Positions 1-7,562 of a stretch of 20,530 nucleotides of DNA are shown here, piece by piece. The stretch is from Bacillus_CJ salitolerans. GTDB lineage: Bacteria > Bacillota > Bacilli > Bacillales > SA4. The first letter of the stretch is position 1. Every line of letters begins with the position of its first letter. A program made the translations under genes and the position numbers. The stretch spans positions 1-20,530 of the forward strand of contig NZ_JBHUEM010000044.1 of assembly GCF_042680805.1 (NCBI RefSeq), read 5' to 3'. The notes under the pieces were generated by a model. The model was not told the DNA's origin. It worked only from the letters and a program-made list of their open reading frames with translations, and ran no database searches.

Positions 1-1199
1 GAGGTAAGTAAATCGTTCGCAGAGGAAAGTAAATAATCAACGAGGTAAGTAAAAGAGTCACAGAGGAAAGTAAAAAAGCAAACGAGGTAAGTAAATCGTT
101 CGCAGAGGAAAGTAAATAATCAACGAGGTAAGTAAAAGAGTCACAGAGGAAAGTAAAAAAGCAAACGAGGTAAGTAAATCGTTCGCAAAGGAAAGTAAAT
201 AATCAACGAGGTAAGTAAAAGAGTCACAGAGGAAAGTAAAAAAGCAAACGAGGTAAGTAAATCGTTCGCAGAGGAAAGTAAAATAGCAACGAGGTAAGTA
301 AAAGAGTCACAGAGGAAAGTAAAAAAGCAAACGAGGTAAGTAAAAGAGTCGCAGAGGAAAGTAAAAAAGCAAACGAGGTAAGAAAATCGTTCACAGAGGT
401 AAGTAAAAAAGCAAACGAGGTAAGTAAAAGAGTCACAGAGGAAAGTAAAAGAGCAAACGAGGTAAGAAAATCGTTCACAGAGGAAAGTAAAAAAGCAACG
501 AGGTAAGTAAAAGAGTCACAGAGGAAAGTAAAAAAGCAAACGAGGTAAGAAAATCGTTCGCAGAGGAAAGTAAAAAAGCAACGAGGTAAGTAAAAGAGTC
601 GCAGAGGAAAGTAAAAAAGCAAACGAGGTAAGTAAATCGTTCGCAGAGGAAAGTAAAAAAGCAACGAGGTAAGTAAAAGAGTCACAGAGGAAAGTAAAAA
701 AGCAAACGAGGTAAGTAAATCGTTCGCAGAGGAAAGTAAAAGAGCAAACGAGGTAAGTAAATCGTTCGCAAAGGAAAGTAAATAATCAACGAGGTAAGTA
801 AAAGAGTCACAGAGGAAAGTAAAAAAGCAAACGAGGTAAGTAAATCGTTCGCAGAGGAAAGTAAAATAGCAACGAGCTAAGTAAAAGAGTCGCAGAGGAA
901 AGTAAAAAAGCAAACGAGGTAAGTAAATCGATCGCAGAGGAAAGTAAAATAGCAACGAGCTAAGTAAAAGAGTCGCAGAGGAAAGTAAAAAAGCAAACGA
1001 GGTAAGTAAATCGTTCGCAGAGGAAAGTAAATAATCAACGAGGTAAGTAAAAGAGTCACAGAGGAAAGTAAAAAAGCAAACGAGGTAAGTAAATCGTTCG
1101 CAAAGGAAAGTAAATAATCAACGAGGTAAGTAAAAGAGTCACAGAGGAAAGTAAAAAAGCAAACGAGGTAAGAAAATCATTCGCAGAGGAAAGTAAAAC
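1..1199. repeat. Tandem repeat array, 20/21-bp units in an 83-bp super-period
   Basis: By hand I parse 57 complete units plus a partial last one. Each starts GAGGTAAG or GAGGAAAG in strict alternation, with only a few base changes (AAGG, GAGC, TAAGAAAA). Four successive units of 21, 20, 21 and 21 bp form an 83-bp super-unit distinguished by tails such as TCGTTCGCA, TAATCAAC, AGAGTCACA and AAAGCAAAC. The array continues beyond the left edge. Read on the plus strand, a 21-bp unit spells a heptad of the type E(V/E)SKxxx, but the 20-bp units shift the frame and stop codons are frequent, so it is not a live plus-strand gene. The minus strand stays open for up to 243 codons only because the repeat lacks stops in that direction. 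There are no spacers, so it is not CRISPR. Function unknown. Confidence 0.95.
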
Positions 1200-1218
1200 G
1201 AGAAAAAGCAACTATACC

Positions 1219-1238
1219 GACAGCTACGGCTGTCTTTT
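1219..1238 (+). terminator. Rho-independent terminator after the repeat array
   Basis: GACAGC and GCTGTC form a 6-bp stem closing a TACG tetraloop (C-UACG-G, an unusually stable loop), followed by four T. It lies directly downstream of the repeat array and would end a plus-strand transcript running through the array. Confidence 0.65.
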
Positions 1239-1312
1239 ATTACCCAAGTTATATTCTATTTTAGATGAGTAATTGAAGTTCGACTCGTTTCACTTTTTTA
1301 CATAAAAGATGA

Positions 1313-1318
1313 TATAAT
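1313..1318 (+). promoter_or_regulatory. Possible sigma-A -10 box of trmL
   Basis: A perfect TATAAT lies 33 bp before the trmL start codon. No good -35 hexamer is seen at 16-18 bp upstream (only the weak TTTCAC/TTCACT at longer spacing), so this is a tentative call. Confidence 0.4.
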
Positions 1319-1351
1319 TACGCATAGTTATGTAGAATGAGGTGAAGCATT

Positions 1352-1825
1352 TTGGGCATACACGTAGTTATGTATCAACCAGAAATTCCAGCAAATACGG
1401 GGAACATTGCTCGTAGCTGTGCAGCAACAGATACAACGCTCCATCTTATACGCCCTTTAGGTTTTTCAACGGACGATAAGATGTTAAAACGCGCAGGATT
1501 AGATTATTGGGAGCATGTAACGGTTATTTATTATGACTCATTAGAAGAGTTATTTTCAAAATATCCTGAGGGAGACTTCTTCTTCTTAACAAAGTTTGGT
1601 GAGCAGCCACATACTACGTTTGACTATAGTGATGTGAACAAGGACTATTTTTTCGTGTTTGGTAAAGAAACGACAGGTTTACCTAAGGATTTAATTAAAG
1701 CCAATATGGATCGTTGTCTTCGCATTCCAATGAATGAGAATGTGCGTTCATTAAACCTATCCAATACAGCTGCTATTTTAATTTATGAAGCATTAAGACA
1801 GCAGAATTATCCTGGTTTAAAGTAA
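1352..1825 (+). CDS. trmL: tRNA (cytidine/uridine-34 2'-O)-methyltransferase TrmL (CspR)
   Basis: SPOUT-class methyltransferase that methylates the ribose of the wobble base (position 34) of certain leucine tRNAs with S-adenosylmethionine; cytoplasmic. Length is 157 residues, typical for the single-domain TrmL group. The three knot motifs are visible: the N-terminal PEIPANTGNIAR, the middle FGKETTGLP, and the C-terminal IPMNENVRSLNLSNTAA that builds the trefoil-knot cofactor pocket. The start is a TTG preceded by GAGGTGA at 1339-1345, 6 bp away, giving MGIHVVMYQ, which matches the beginning of Bacillus CspR as I remember it. It is transcribed alone and ends in a strong terminator. In Bacillus it is a neighbour of the prkA region, which supports ordinary chromosome here. 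Confidence 0.95.
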   Translation: MGIHVVMYQPEIPANTGNIARSCAATDTTLHLIRPLGFSTDDKMLKRAGLDYWEHVTVIYYDSLEELFSKYPEGDFFFLTKFGEQPHTTFDYSDVNKDYFFVFGKETTGLPKDLIKANMDRCLRIPMNENVRSLNLSNTAAILIYEALRQQNYPGLK

Positions 1826-1829
1826 AAAG

Positions 1830-1855
1830 CCGACCCACTAGAGGTCGGTTTTTTT
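1830..1855 (+). terminator. Terminator of trmL
   Basis: CCGACC (1830-1835) pairs with GGTCGG (1843-1848) and is followed by seven T. It begins 4 bp after the trmL stop. Confidence 0.9.
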
Positions 1856-1909
1856 CACTTAAAGGATAGTAAGAAAAACTTGGGTTCGCCAAATTTTTCT
1901 TATGTATTC

Positions 1910-2002
1910 TTATTTTTTAATTCCTGGCTTTGAATTGTATCCAGCTGTGAAAATAGCTGTTAAGAAAGCTACACAAACTCCTAAGATTAAAAGTAAACCC
2001 AT
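1910..2002 (-). CDS. 30-residue single-span membrane microprotein
   Basis: Small gene: ATG at 2002-2000, TAA at 1912-1910, preceded by a near-perfect AAAGGAGG (about 2011-2018) at good spacing. The product starts MGLLLILGVCVAFLTAIF, a hydrophobic stretch of about 20 residues, and ends with a short basic tail (SKPGIKK), so it probably spans the membrane once with the C-terminus in the cytoplasm. I do not recognise a named family. The strong ribosome site, a plausible upstream promoter and the sharp TM-plus-tail design argue for a real gene. Single-span microproteins of this size often modulate larger membrane proteins, but no partner is indicated here. Confidence 0.75.
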   Translation of the reverse strand: MGLLLILGVCVAFLTAIFTAGYNSKPGIKK

Positions 2003-2049
2003 TAATAAGAACCTCCTTTAGAGCCTATTGTACCCAATTATATAGTTCT

Positions 2050-2078
2050 ATTATAGCGAAATTGACAAGCTAAGTGAA
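2050..2078 (-). promoter_or_regulatory. Candidate sigma-A promoter of the microprotein gene
   Basis: On the minus strand TTCACT (2078-2073) and a perfect TATAAT (2055-2050) are separated by 17 bp, about 48 bp before the ATG at 2002. Confidence 0.5.
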
Positions 2079-2174
2079 TGATAAGTGTGACAAATTTATA
2101 AATATTTTTAGTGAACCACAAGTCTGTTCATCACATAGCCTAATGTATACTTGCTAGAAAGGGGCTATTTAGAC

Positions 2175-3068
2175 ATGAAGAAAACACCATATGGACACTT
2201 CCAAAAGTGTGAAGACATTCCCATCCAGTTTCCTCCGCAGCACCAAGATATTCATCCAGGGCTTCAGTATGTAATGAAGCCAGAGCCAATCAGTGAAACA
2301 GCTTCCTACCTTGGAAGTGGAAAATTAAAGGGCAAAGTAGCCCTGATTACAGGTGGAGATAGTGGTATTGGTCGAGCTGTTGCCATTGCCTATGCTAAAG
2401 AGGGTGCGGATGTAGTGTTCGCCTACCTATATGAAGACTATGATGCTTCTGTTACGAAATCGAGAGTTGAACAGCTTGGGAGTCGTTGCTTAGCCATTAA
2501 AGGGGATTTAGGTCAAGAGTCATTCTGTCAGGAAGTTGTAAGGCAAACGATTCAGCAATTTGGGAAACTTGATATTTTAATAAATAATGCAGCTGAACAA
2601 TTTGTAGCAGAGAGTATCCTCGACATTTCAACTGAACAATTACATCGTACATTTCAGTCTAATATTTTCTCGATCTTTTATGTAACAAAGGCAGCACTTC
2701 CCTATATGACGAAAGGAAGTGCTATTATTAACACTGCTTCTGTTGTCGCCTATAAGGGAAATAAACAGCTACTCGATTATTCGGCAACAAAAGGAGCGGT
2801 TGTAACATTTACTCGCTCGTTAGCACTGCAGCTTGCGGACAAAGGAATTCGCGTCAATGGAGTGGCACCTGGTCCGATTTGGACACCATTAATTCCATCT
2901 AGTTTTTCTGCAAAAGATGTGATGACCTTTGGAAACGAAACTGAGCTGGGTCGAGCGGGACAGCCATTTGAGCTAGCACCAGCCTATGTTTTTTTAGGGT
3001 CCAACGACTCTAGTTTTATGACTGGAGAAATGCTTCATGTTAATGGCGGCCAATTTGTGGGTGGATAA
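2175..3068 (+). CDS. Short-chain dehydrogenase/reductase, general-stress (YhdF/YhxC/YdaD-like) type
   Basis: NAD(P)-dependent oxidoreductase of the classical SDR superfamily; substrate unknown. The product is 297 residues from the ATG at 2175, which has AAAGGGG (2158-2164) upstream. A TTG at 2151 in the same frame would add 8 residues but has no obvious ribosome site. The first ~40 residues form the proline-rich extension (PPQHQDIHPG) typical of the Bacillus YhdF/YhxC/YhxD/GSP39 group. After it come the Rossmann motif TGGDSGIGRA, the structural NNAA, the catalytic serine in NTASVV, the YSATK (Tyr-Lys) pair and the C-terminal VNGGQF. All catalytic residues are present. It stands between trmL and prkA with its own ribosome site. 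The exact paralogue cannot be assigned. Confidence 0.9.
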   Translation: MKKTPYGHFQKCEDIPIQFPPQHQDIHPGLQYVMKPEPISETASYLGSGKLKGKVALITGGDSGIGRAVAIAYAKEGADVVFAYLYEDYDASVTKSRVEQLGSRCLAIKGDLGQESFCQEVVRQTIQQFGKLDILINNAAEQFVAESILDISTEQLHRTFQSNIFSIFYVTKAALPYMTKGSAIINTASVVAYKGNKQLLDYSATKGAVVTFTRSLALQLADKGIRVNGVAPGPIWTPLIPSSFSAKDVMTFGNETELGRAGQPFELAPAYVFLGSNDSSFMTGEMLHVNGGQFVGG

Positions 3069-3093
3069 CAAGATGTTTTTTCCTGATTAAAAA

Positions 3094-3135
3094 GAATGAT
3101 ATGGGACGGCTTCGCATAGATTGTAATAATCTATG
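3094..3135 (+). promoter_or_regulatory. Possible sigma-E promoter with overlapping inverted repeat, upstream of prkA
   Basis: GAATGAT (3094-3100), 14 bp, then CATAGATT (3115-3122) resembles the sporulation sigma-E pattern (KMATATT, 13-15 bp, CATACAMT) with mismatches; prkA is sigma-E dependent in B. subtilis. The -10-like element is also the left arm of a perfect 8-bp inverted repeat (CATAGATT / AATCTATG, 3128-3135), which may be an operator or a leader hairpin. Tentative. Confidence 0.35.
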
Positions 3136-3164
3136 GCTTCACGACGAAATTGAAGGAGGTCCTT

Positions 3165-5060
3165 ATGGATATTTTAAGAAAAATTGAAGAACATCGTGAG
3201 GAAGAACAACGACTTAAGTGGGAAGGTACCTTCGCAGAGTACTTAGAATTGTTAAGAGAAAGACCTGAGGTGGCACAGTCCGCTCATTCGAGAGTTTATA
3301 ATATGATTAAGAATGCAGGTATTGATGAAGTGGATGGAAAGAAGAAGTTCCGATTTTTTAGTAAACAGATGTTTGGACTGGAAGAATCACTTGAGCGATT
3401 AGTCGAAGAGTATTTTCACCCTGCAGCGAAGAGATTAGATGTTAGAAAACGAATTTTGCTGTTAATGGGACCTGTAAGTGGCGGTAAATCAACGCTCGTA
3501 GCTATGCTGAAAAGAGGGCTAGAGGAATACACAAGAACCGATGCAGGAGCCGTTTATGCCATCAAAGGCTGTCCAATGCACGAAGATCCACTCCATCTCA
3601 TCCCACACCACTTACGAGAAGATTTCTACAAGGAATATGGTATCCGCATTGAAGGTAATCTTTCACCACTCAATATGATGCGCTTAGAAAAAGAATATAG
3701 CGGGCGTATTGAGGACGTTTTAGTCGAAAGAATTTTCCTATCGGAGGATCGCCGTGTTGGAATTGGAACGTTCAGTCCATCAGATCCAAAGTCACAGGAT
3801 ATAGCCGATTTAACAGGAAGTATTGATTTCTCAACAATAGCTGAATACGGATCTGAATCAGATCCACGTGCCTATCGTTTTGACGGGGAATTAAATAAAG
3901 CAAATCGCGGTATGATGGAATTTCAGGAGATGTTAAAATGTGATGAGAAGTTCCTTTGGCACTTATTATCCCTTACACAAGAAGGAAACTTTAAGGCTGG
4001 GCGGTTTGCGTTAATATCCGCGGATGAATTGATCGTTGCCCATACAAACGAAGCGGAATATCGCTCCTTTATCTCCAATAAGAAAAATGAAGCATTGCAT
4101 TCACGGATTATTGTGATGCCAGTTCCATATAACCTAAAGGTATCAGAAGAAGAGAGAATCTATGCAAAAATGATTCGAGAAAGTGATGTTGCAGATGTTC
4201 ATATAGCACCGCATACACTAAGGGTTGCTGCAATCTTTACAATCTTAACAAGATTAAAAGAGCCGAAAAAAGGGGATATTGACCTTGTAAAGAAGATGCG
4301 CCTTTATGACGGTGAATCTGTTGAGGGCTTTAACCAAATTGATGTGGAAGAGTTAAAAAAGGAATACTCTGATGAAGGAATGACTGGGATTGACCCGCGC
4401 TATGTCATTAACCGGATATCATCAGCTATTATTCGTAAAGATATACCGTCAATTAATGCACTAGATGTACTTAGATCGTTAAAAGATGGGTTAGATCAGC
4501 ATGCTTCTATTTCAGACGAAGACCGTGAGCGGTATATGAACTTTATATCTGCGGCTCGTAAGGAATATGATGATATTGCGAAAAAAGAGGTTCAAAAAGC
4601 GTTTGTTTACTCGTATGAGGAATCTGCAAAAACTTTAATGGATAACTATTTAGATAATGTTGAAGCGTATTGTAATAAAAACAAGCTGCGTGATCCATTA
4701 ACGGGTGAGGAAATGAATCCTGACGAAAAGCTAATGCGTTCAATTGAAGAACAAATTGGGATTTCCGAAAATGCTAAGAAGGCGTTCCGCGAAGAAATTT
4801 TAATAAGAATTTCGGCTTATGCGAGAAAGGGGCAACGGTTTGACTACAACTCTCATGAGCGTCTTCGTGAAGCCATTCAAAAGAAGCTGTTTGCAGACTT
4901 AAAGGATGTTGTGAAAATTACCACATCAACAAAAACACCAGATGAAGTACAGCTGAAGAAAATTAATGAAGTTGTTGCTAGATTAGTGGAAGAGCATGGT
5001 TATAATACGAGCTCGGCTAACGAATTGCTACGGTATGTAGGAAGCTTATTGAATAGATAA
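3165..5060 (+). CDS. prkA: PrkA, AAA+ serine kinase/protease-type sporulation protein
   Basis: PrkA family (E. coli YeaG homologue). The B. subtilis protein is produced in the sporulating mother cell under sigma-E; it was named a serine protein kinase and has more recently been discussed as an ATP-dependent protease. The product has 631 residues from the ATG at 3165, the length I recall for the B. subtilis protein; AGGAGG stands a few bases upstream, so an earlier in-frame start at 3150 is unlikely. The PrkA AAA domain covers about residues 1-380, with the Walker A motif GPVSGGKST near residue 105 and the signature IRKRILLLMGP-like context just before it; the C-terminal PrkA domain follows. 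It is followed by its own terminator. The partner gene yhbH lies 615 bp downstream. Confidence 0.95.
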   Translation: MDILRKIEEHREEEQRLKWEGTFAEYLELLRERPEVAQSAHSRVYNMIKNAGIDEVDGKKKFRFFSKQMFGLEESLERLVEEYFHPAAKRLDVRKRILLLMGPVSGGKSTLVAMLKRGLEEYTRTDAGAVYAIKGCPMHEDPLHLIPHHLREDFYKEYGIRIEGNLSPLNMMRLEKEYSGRIEDVLVERIFLSEDRRVGIGTFSPSDPKSQDIADLTGSIDFSTIAEYGSESDPRAYRFDGELNKANRGMMEFQEMLKCDEKFLWHLLSLTQEGNFKAGRFALISADELIVAHTNEAEYRSFISNKKNEALHSRIIVMPVPYNLKVSEEERIYAKMIRESDVADVHIAPHTLRVAAIFTILTRLKEPKKGDIDLVKKMRLYDGESVEGFNQIDVEELKKEYSDEGMTGIDPRYVINRISSAIIRKDIPSINALDVLRSLKDGLDQHASISDEDRERYMNFISAARKEYDDIAKKEVQKAFVYSYEESAKTLMDNYLDNVEAYCNKNKLRDPLTGEEMNPDEKLMRSIEEQIGISENAKKAFREEILIRISAYARKGQRFDYNSHERLREAIQKKLFADLKDVVKITTSTKTPDEVQLKKINEVVARLVEEHGYNTSSANELLRYVGSLLNR

Positions 5061-5071
5061 TTGGATCATTA

Positions 5072-5107
5072 GGGCTGACCCTTAACTAAACGGGTTAGTC
5101 CTTTTTT
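5072..5107 (+). terminator. Terminator of prkA
   Basis: A 10-bp stem (GGGCTGACCC 5072-5081 with GGGTTAGTCC 5092-5101, including G-U pairs) followed by six T. Confidence 0.9.
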
Positions 5108-5163
5108 CATACATGTTTAAAAAAATGTATTGCGGGTACATATACTATACGAGGTGATGTTTC

Positions 5164-5322
5164 GTGAAAACGAAAGACGAGAAAGACAATAGCTTCATGA
5201 TTAGAAACATGAAGGAGCTGAAGAAGCACTCAAAAATTATGGAACATATGATGACAGAAACAGATATAAAAAAAATAGACAAAGTTCCAGATCCGATTCA
5301 GCATGGTCGTAAAGAGAAGTAA
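5164..5322 (+). CDS. 52-residue hydrophilic protein of unknown function
   Basis: GTG start at 5164 with GAGGTG at 5151-5156 upstream, stop TAA at 5320-5322. The product is very charged (many K, E, D), rich in methionine (MIRNM, MEHMM), with no signal or membrane segment, and ends PDPIQHGRKEK. An ATG at 5157 is in another frame. The gene sits between two convincing terminators (5072-5107 and 5319-5350), so it is a separate small transcript. Its position between prkA and yhbH suggests, but does not prove, a sporulation-time role. I do not recognise a family. Confidence 0.75.
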   Translation: MKTKDEKDNSFMIRNMKELKKHSKIMEHMMTETDIKKIDKVPDPIQHGRKEK

Positions 5323-5350
5323 TCCCTGTACAAGCAGGGATTACTTTTTT
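5319..5350 (+). terminator. Terminator of the 52-residue gene
   Basis: Perfect 10-bp stem GTAATCCCTG (5319-5328) / CAGGGATTAC (5335-5344), 6-base loop, then six T. The stem begins inside the last codons of the gene. Confidence 0.95.
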
Positions 5351-5489
5351 CTATGAAAGTATACGAATGTCATTATTTTTAATATTTGAACTTAGAGTTA
5401 AGTCAGACACGCTTTACCTTAATAAAGTAATTCTATTGATTATTTTCACACATATAATAAAGTTAAACACTTTTTACATAGGAGAACTT

Positions 5490-5560
5490 GTCTAAATTTG
5501 AAAGTTAGACGCCTAATTGTCGCAATAATTTGTCAATTTTTCCGATGAATTGCATAGGAT
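5490..5560 (+). promoter_or_regulatory. Leader region of yhbH with a weak sigma-E-like promoter
   Basis: The stretch 5351-5675 has no convincing gene. It contains a 6-bp inverted repeat GTCTAA/TTAGAC (5490-5510) and a sigma-E-like pair, TCAATTT (5533-5539) and CATAGGAT (5553-5560), 13 bp apart. yhbH is a sigma-E gene in B. subtilis, which motivates the call; the match itself is poor. Confidence 0.25.
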
Positions 5561-5675
5561 AGAGTATCCATCCTTTCATCATATGTAAAAATGTGTAAAA
5601 TTTCACTCGAGATAGTGTATGCAAGTGGCTTGATGAAGGTGAGCCTAATATTCAAAAAAATTAGGAGGGGAAACA

Positions 5676-6713
5676 ATGAAGACTAATGGTAAGAATAACT
5701 TTGTGATTTCAAAGGAAGATTGGTCCCTCCACAGAAAAGGACATGACGATCAACAACGACATAAGGAAAAGGTACAAGAGGCGATCAAGAATAATTTGCC
5801 AGATTTAGTGACAGAGGAAAGTATCATAATGTCAAATGGTAGAGATGTTATTAAAATTCCAATTCGTTCATTAGATGAGTACAAAATTCGCTATAACTAT
5901 GACAAAAACAAGCATGTTGGCCAAGGCAATGGTGATAGTAAAGTCGGTGATGTCGTAGCACGTGATGGTTCTGGAAAAGGGCAGGCTGGCCCTGGAAAAG
6001 GTCAAGGCGCAGGAGATCAAGCTGGTGAAGATTATTATGAAGCTGAAATTTCTTTAATGGAGCTTGAACAGGCATTATTTAATCAGTTGGAATTACCAAA
6101 TTTAAAACGAAAAGAGCAAGATGAGAACGTTGTAACGAACATTGAATTTAATGATATTCGAAAAACAGGACTGATGGGGAATATCGATAAGAAAAAGACG
6201 ATGCTAACTGCATTCAAACGAAATGCTCTAAGCGGTGAAGCAAGATTCCATCCAATCTATCCTGAGGATTTAAAGTTTAAAACATGGAATGAAGTAGTAA
6301 GGCCAGATTCAAAAGCAGTAGTGCTAGCGATGATGGACACAAGTGGCTCAATGGGAATGTGGGAAAAATATATGGCACGGAGCTTCTTCTTTTGGATGAC
6401 AAGATTCCTACGCACAAAGTACGAAACAGTAGAAATTGAATTTATTGCGCATCATACTGAGGCAAAGGTCGTATCAGAGGAGGATTTTTTTTCAAAAGGA
6501 GAAAGTGGAGGAACAATATGCTCATCCGCTTACCGGAAAGCACTTGAATTAGTGGACAACAAATACAACCCAACTCGGTATAACATTTATCCATTCCACT
6601 TCTCAGACGGTGACAACCTAACCTCGGATAATCCTAGGTGCTTGAAGCTCGTTCAAGAGTTAATGAAGATCTCCAATATGTTTGGGTATGGGGAGGTGAA
6701 TCAGTATAAATGA
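5676..6713 (+). CDS. yhbH: YhbH (DUF444, von Willebrand A domain), C-terminally truncated
   Basis: DUF444 family protein (E. coli YeaH homologue), sigma-E controlled and needed for efficient sporulation in Bacillus; it works in the PrkA/YhbH/SpoVR group. The ATG at 5676 has GGAGGGG upstream. The N-terminus (FVISKEDWSLHRKG), a Gly-rich linker around residues 95-115, the vWA metal-site motif DTSGSMG near residue 223 and the GESGGTICSS and FSDGDNLTSDN blocks are all intact. The reading then ends GEVNQYK-stop at residue 345, whereas the family continues after GEVNQY for some 45 more residues (about 390 in B. subtilis, from memory). Nothing like the missing tail occurs later in the window. The truncation coincides with the start of accessory DNA, so this is the 5' half of a gene split by an insertion. 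Confidence 0.92.
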   Translation: MKTNGKNNFVISKEDWSLHRKGHDDQQRHKEKVQEAIKNNLPDLVTEESIIMSNGRDVIKIPIRSLDEYKIRYNYDKNKHVGQGNGDSKVGDVVARDGSGKGQAGPGKGQGAGDQAGEDYYEAEISLMELEQALFNQLELPNLKRKEQDENVVTNIEFNDIRKTGLMGNIDKKKTMLTAFKRNALSGEARFHPIYPEDLKFKTWNEVVRPDSKAVVLAMMDTSGSMGMWEKYMARSFFFWMTRFLRTKYETVEIEFIAHHTEAKVVSEEDFFSKGESGGTICSSAYRKALELVDNKYNPTRYNIYPFHFSDGDNLTSDNPRCLKLVQELMKISNMFGYGEVNQYK

Positions 6714-6725
6714 CTAGGATATACT
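6703..6725. other. Probable left junction of the inserted element in yhbH
   Basis: Homology to intact yhbH should stop within CAGTATAA (6702-6709). The junction is embedded in a small inverted repeat, AGTATA (6703-6708) and TATACT (6720-6725), with 11 bp between, a geometry compatible with a serine-recombinase attachment site. The assignment is inferred from where the conserved protein ends. Confidence 0.55.
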
Positions 6726-6740
6726 CCAGAGAAATCAAAT

Positions 6741-6762
6741 CACTTGAAGAAGTGTTTTTTTT
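6741..6762 (+). terminator. Weak terminator after truncated yhbH
   Basis: CACTT/AAGTG 5-bp stem with GAAG tetraloop followed by eight T. Confidence 0.5.
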
Positions 6763-6816
6763 ATTTTAAGGCTGTATTACTCATAAATGTATATATGAAT
6801 TTAGAGTTAAAAGATA

Positions 6817-6848
6817 ATGAAAAAAGCCAAAACCGCGTTTATGGCTTT
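6817..6848 (-). terminator. Terminator of the minus-strand pseudogene
   Basis: AAAGCCA (6823-6829) pairs with TGGCTTT (6842-6848), continued inside by AAAC/GTTT. Read on the minus strand it is followed by CTTTTTTCA, a good U tail. The stem overlaps the last codons of the broken gene. Confidence 0.65.
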
Positions 6849-7262
6849 AATATGTAAGAAAGTATCTTATTTTGTCTTTATATTTTTTGTTAGCTGCTTC
6901 ATGAATCTCTGAGTATGCAGTATCTTCTTTTAGCATTTTTGATAATGGACATTCAAGGTCAACTTTTCCATAATATAATCCTTTTATTAACCAGGATTTA
7001 TTGTACTCTCTCTTAAGAAAAGAATATATTTTTTATTCTCTTCCATCAGCTCATAATATCCGACGATGTAATAAATCTTATTTACATCATCATGTGCAGC
7101 TGCTTCAGGTATTTCAGTTAAGATTGCCTCTTCTAAAGAAGTCGTCACCACTACCACCAAACATAATTTCATTCTGTGGGTATAGGGGTACAATGAAAAA
7201 AATCGGATAATATACGCTAAGACATTTTTTGGAAGGGACCTTTTTTTTATATTATATTCCAA
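6847..7262 (-). pseudogene. Frameshifted remnant of a small unknown protein
   Basis: Two minus-strand reading frames join into one sensible sequence. The upstream frame (7262-6987) ends ...HDDVNKIYYIVGYYELMEE..KYILFLR, and near 7010, in an A-rich run, the reading must move to a second frame that continues REYNKSWLIKGLYYGKVD and ends at the TAA at 6849-6847. Each frame alone is truncated, so a frameshift has broken the gene. The first part (about 7160-7262) shows no good start or signal sequence and may be unrelated DNA at a junction. The family is not recognised; the pattern recalls small Bacillus proteins of unknown function. The terminator just downstream is intact, suggesting recent decay. 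Confidence 0.5.
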
Positions 7263-7395
7263 ATATATATTTTTGAAAATCTATTAAATTATCTATCATT
7301 TAAACTTGCTGTGATTTAATTTAAAATAAATCCCCTCTATTTTGGACAATTAGCATTCAGAATACCTTTCACATGCCCAATAACCCATCTAATGT

Positions 7396-7445
7396 TCAAA
7401 AGCACTGGACACACTTGTCTGGAAAAGTGTGTCCAGTGCTTTTGA
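7396..7445. terminator. 20-bp perfect hairpin (possible bidirectional terminator)
   Basis: Arms 7396-7415 and 7426-7445 are perfectly complementary over 20 bp (core GCACTGGACACACT) with a 10-base loop. The outer ends are A4 and T4, so it could end transcription in either direction, for instance of the peptide gene ending at 7563 on the minus strand, but the T tract is short. The rest of 7263-7562 shows no gene. Confidence 0.5.
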
Positions 7446-7562
7446 TTGGTAAACTAGATTTGGGTATATACATAAATAAAAATATACACCAGAAGGAACT
7501 ATTTCAAATAAAAGGTGAGTCAATTCTCCCCGCTATGGCTGTAAAATAAAGCATAAAATGGA

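Noticed and set aside
224..1059. Long minus-strand open frames in the repeat array (hydrophobic LLFYFPLR-type repeats)
   Set aside because: They are open only because the short repeat has no stop in that direction; they shift between frames with each 20-bp unit and have no ribosome site.
1..1199. CRISPR array
   Set aside because: Repeats are directly adjacent with no unique spacers, and no cas genes are present.
6709..6713. AATGA at the yhbH junction, similar to the short repeat recalled for the skin element
   Set aside because: Five bases are too few to mean anything without the other junction.
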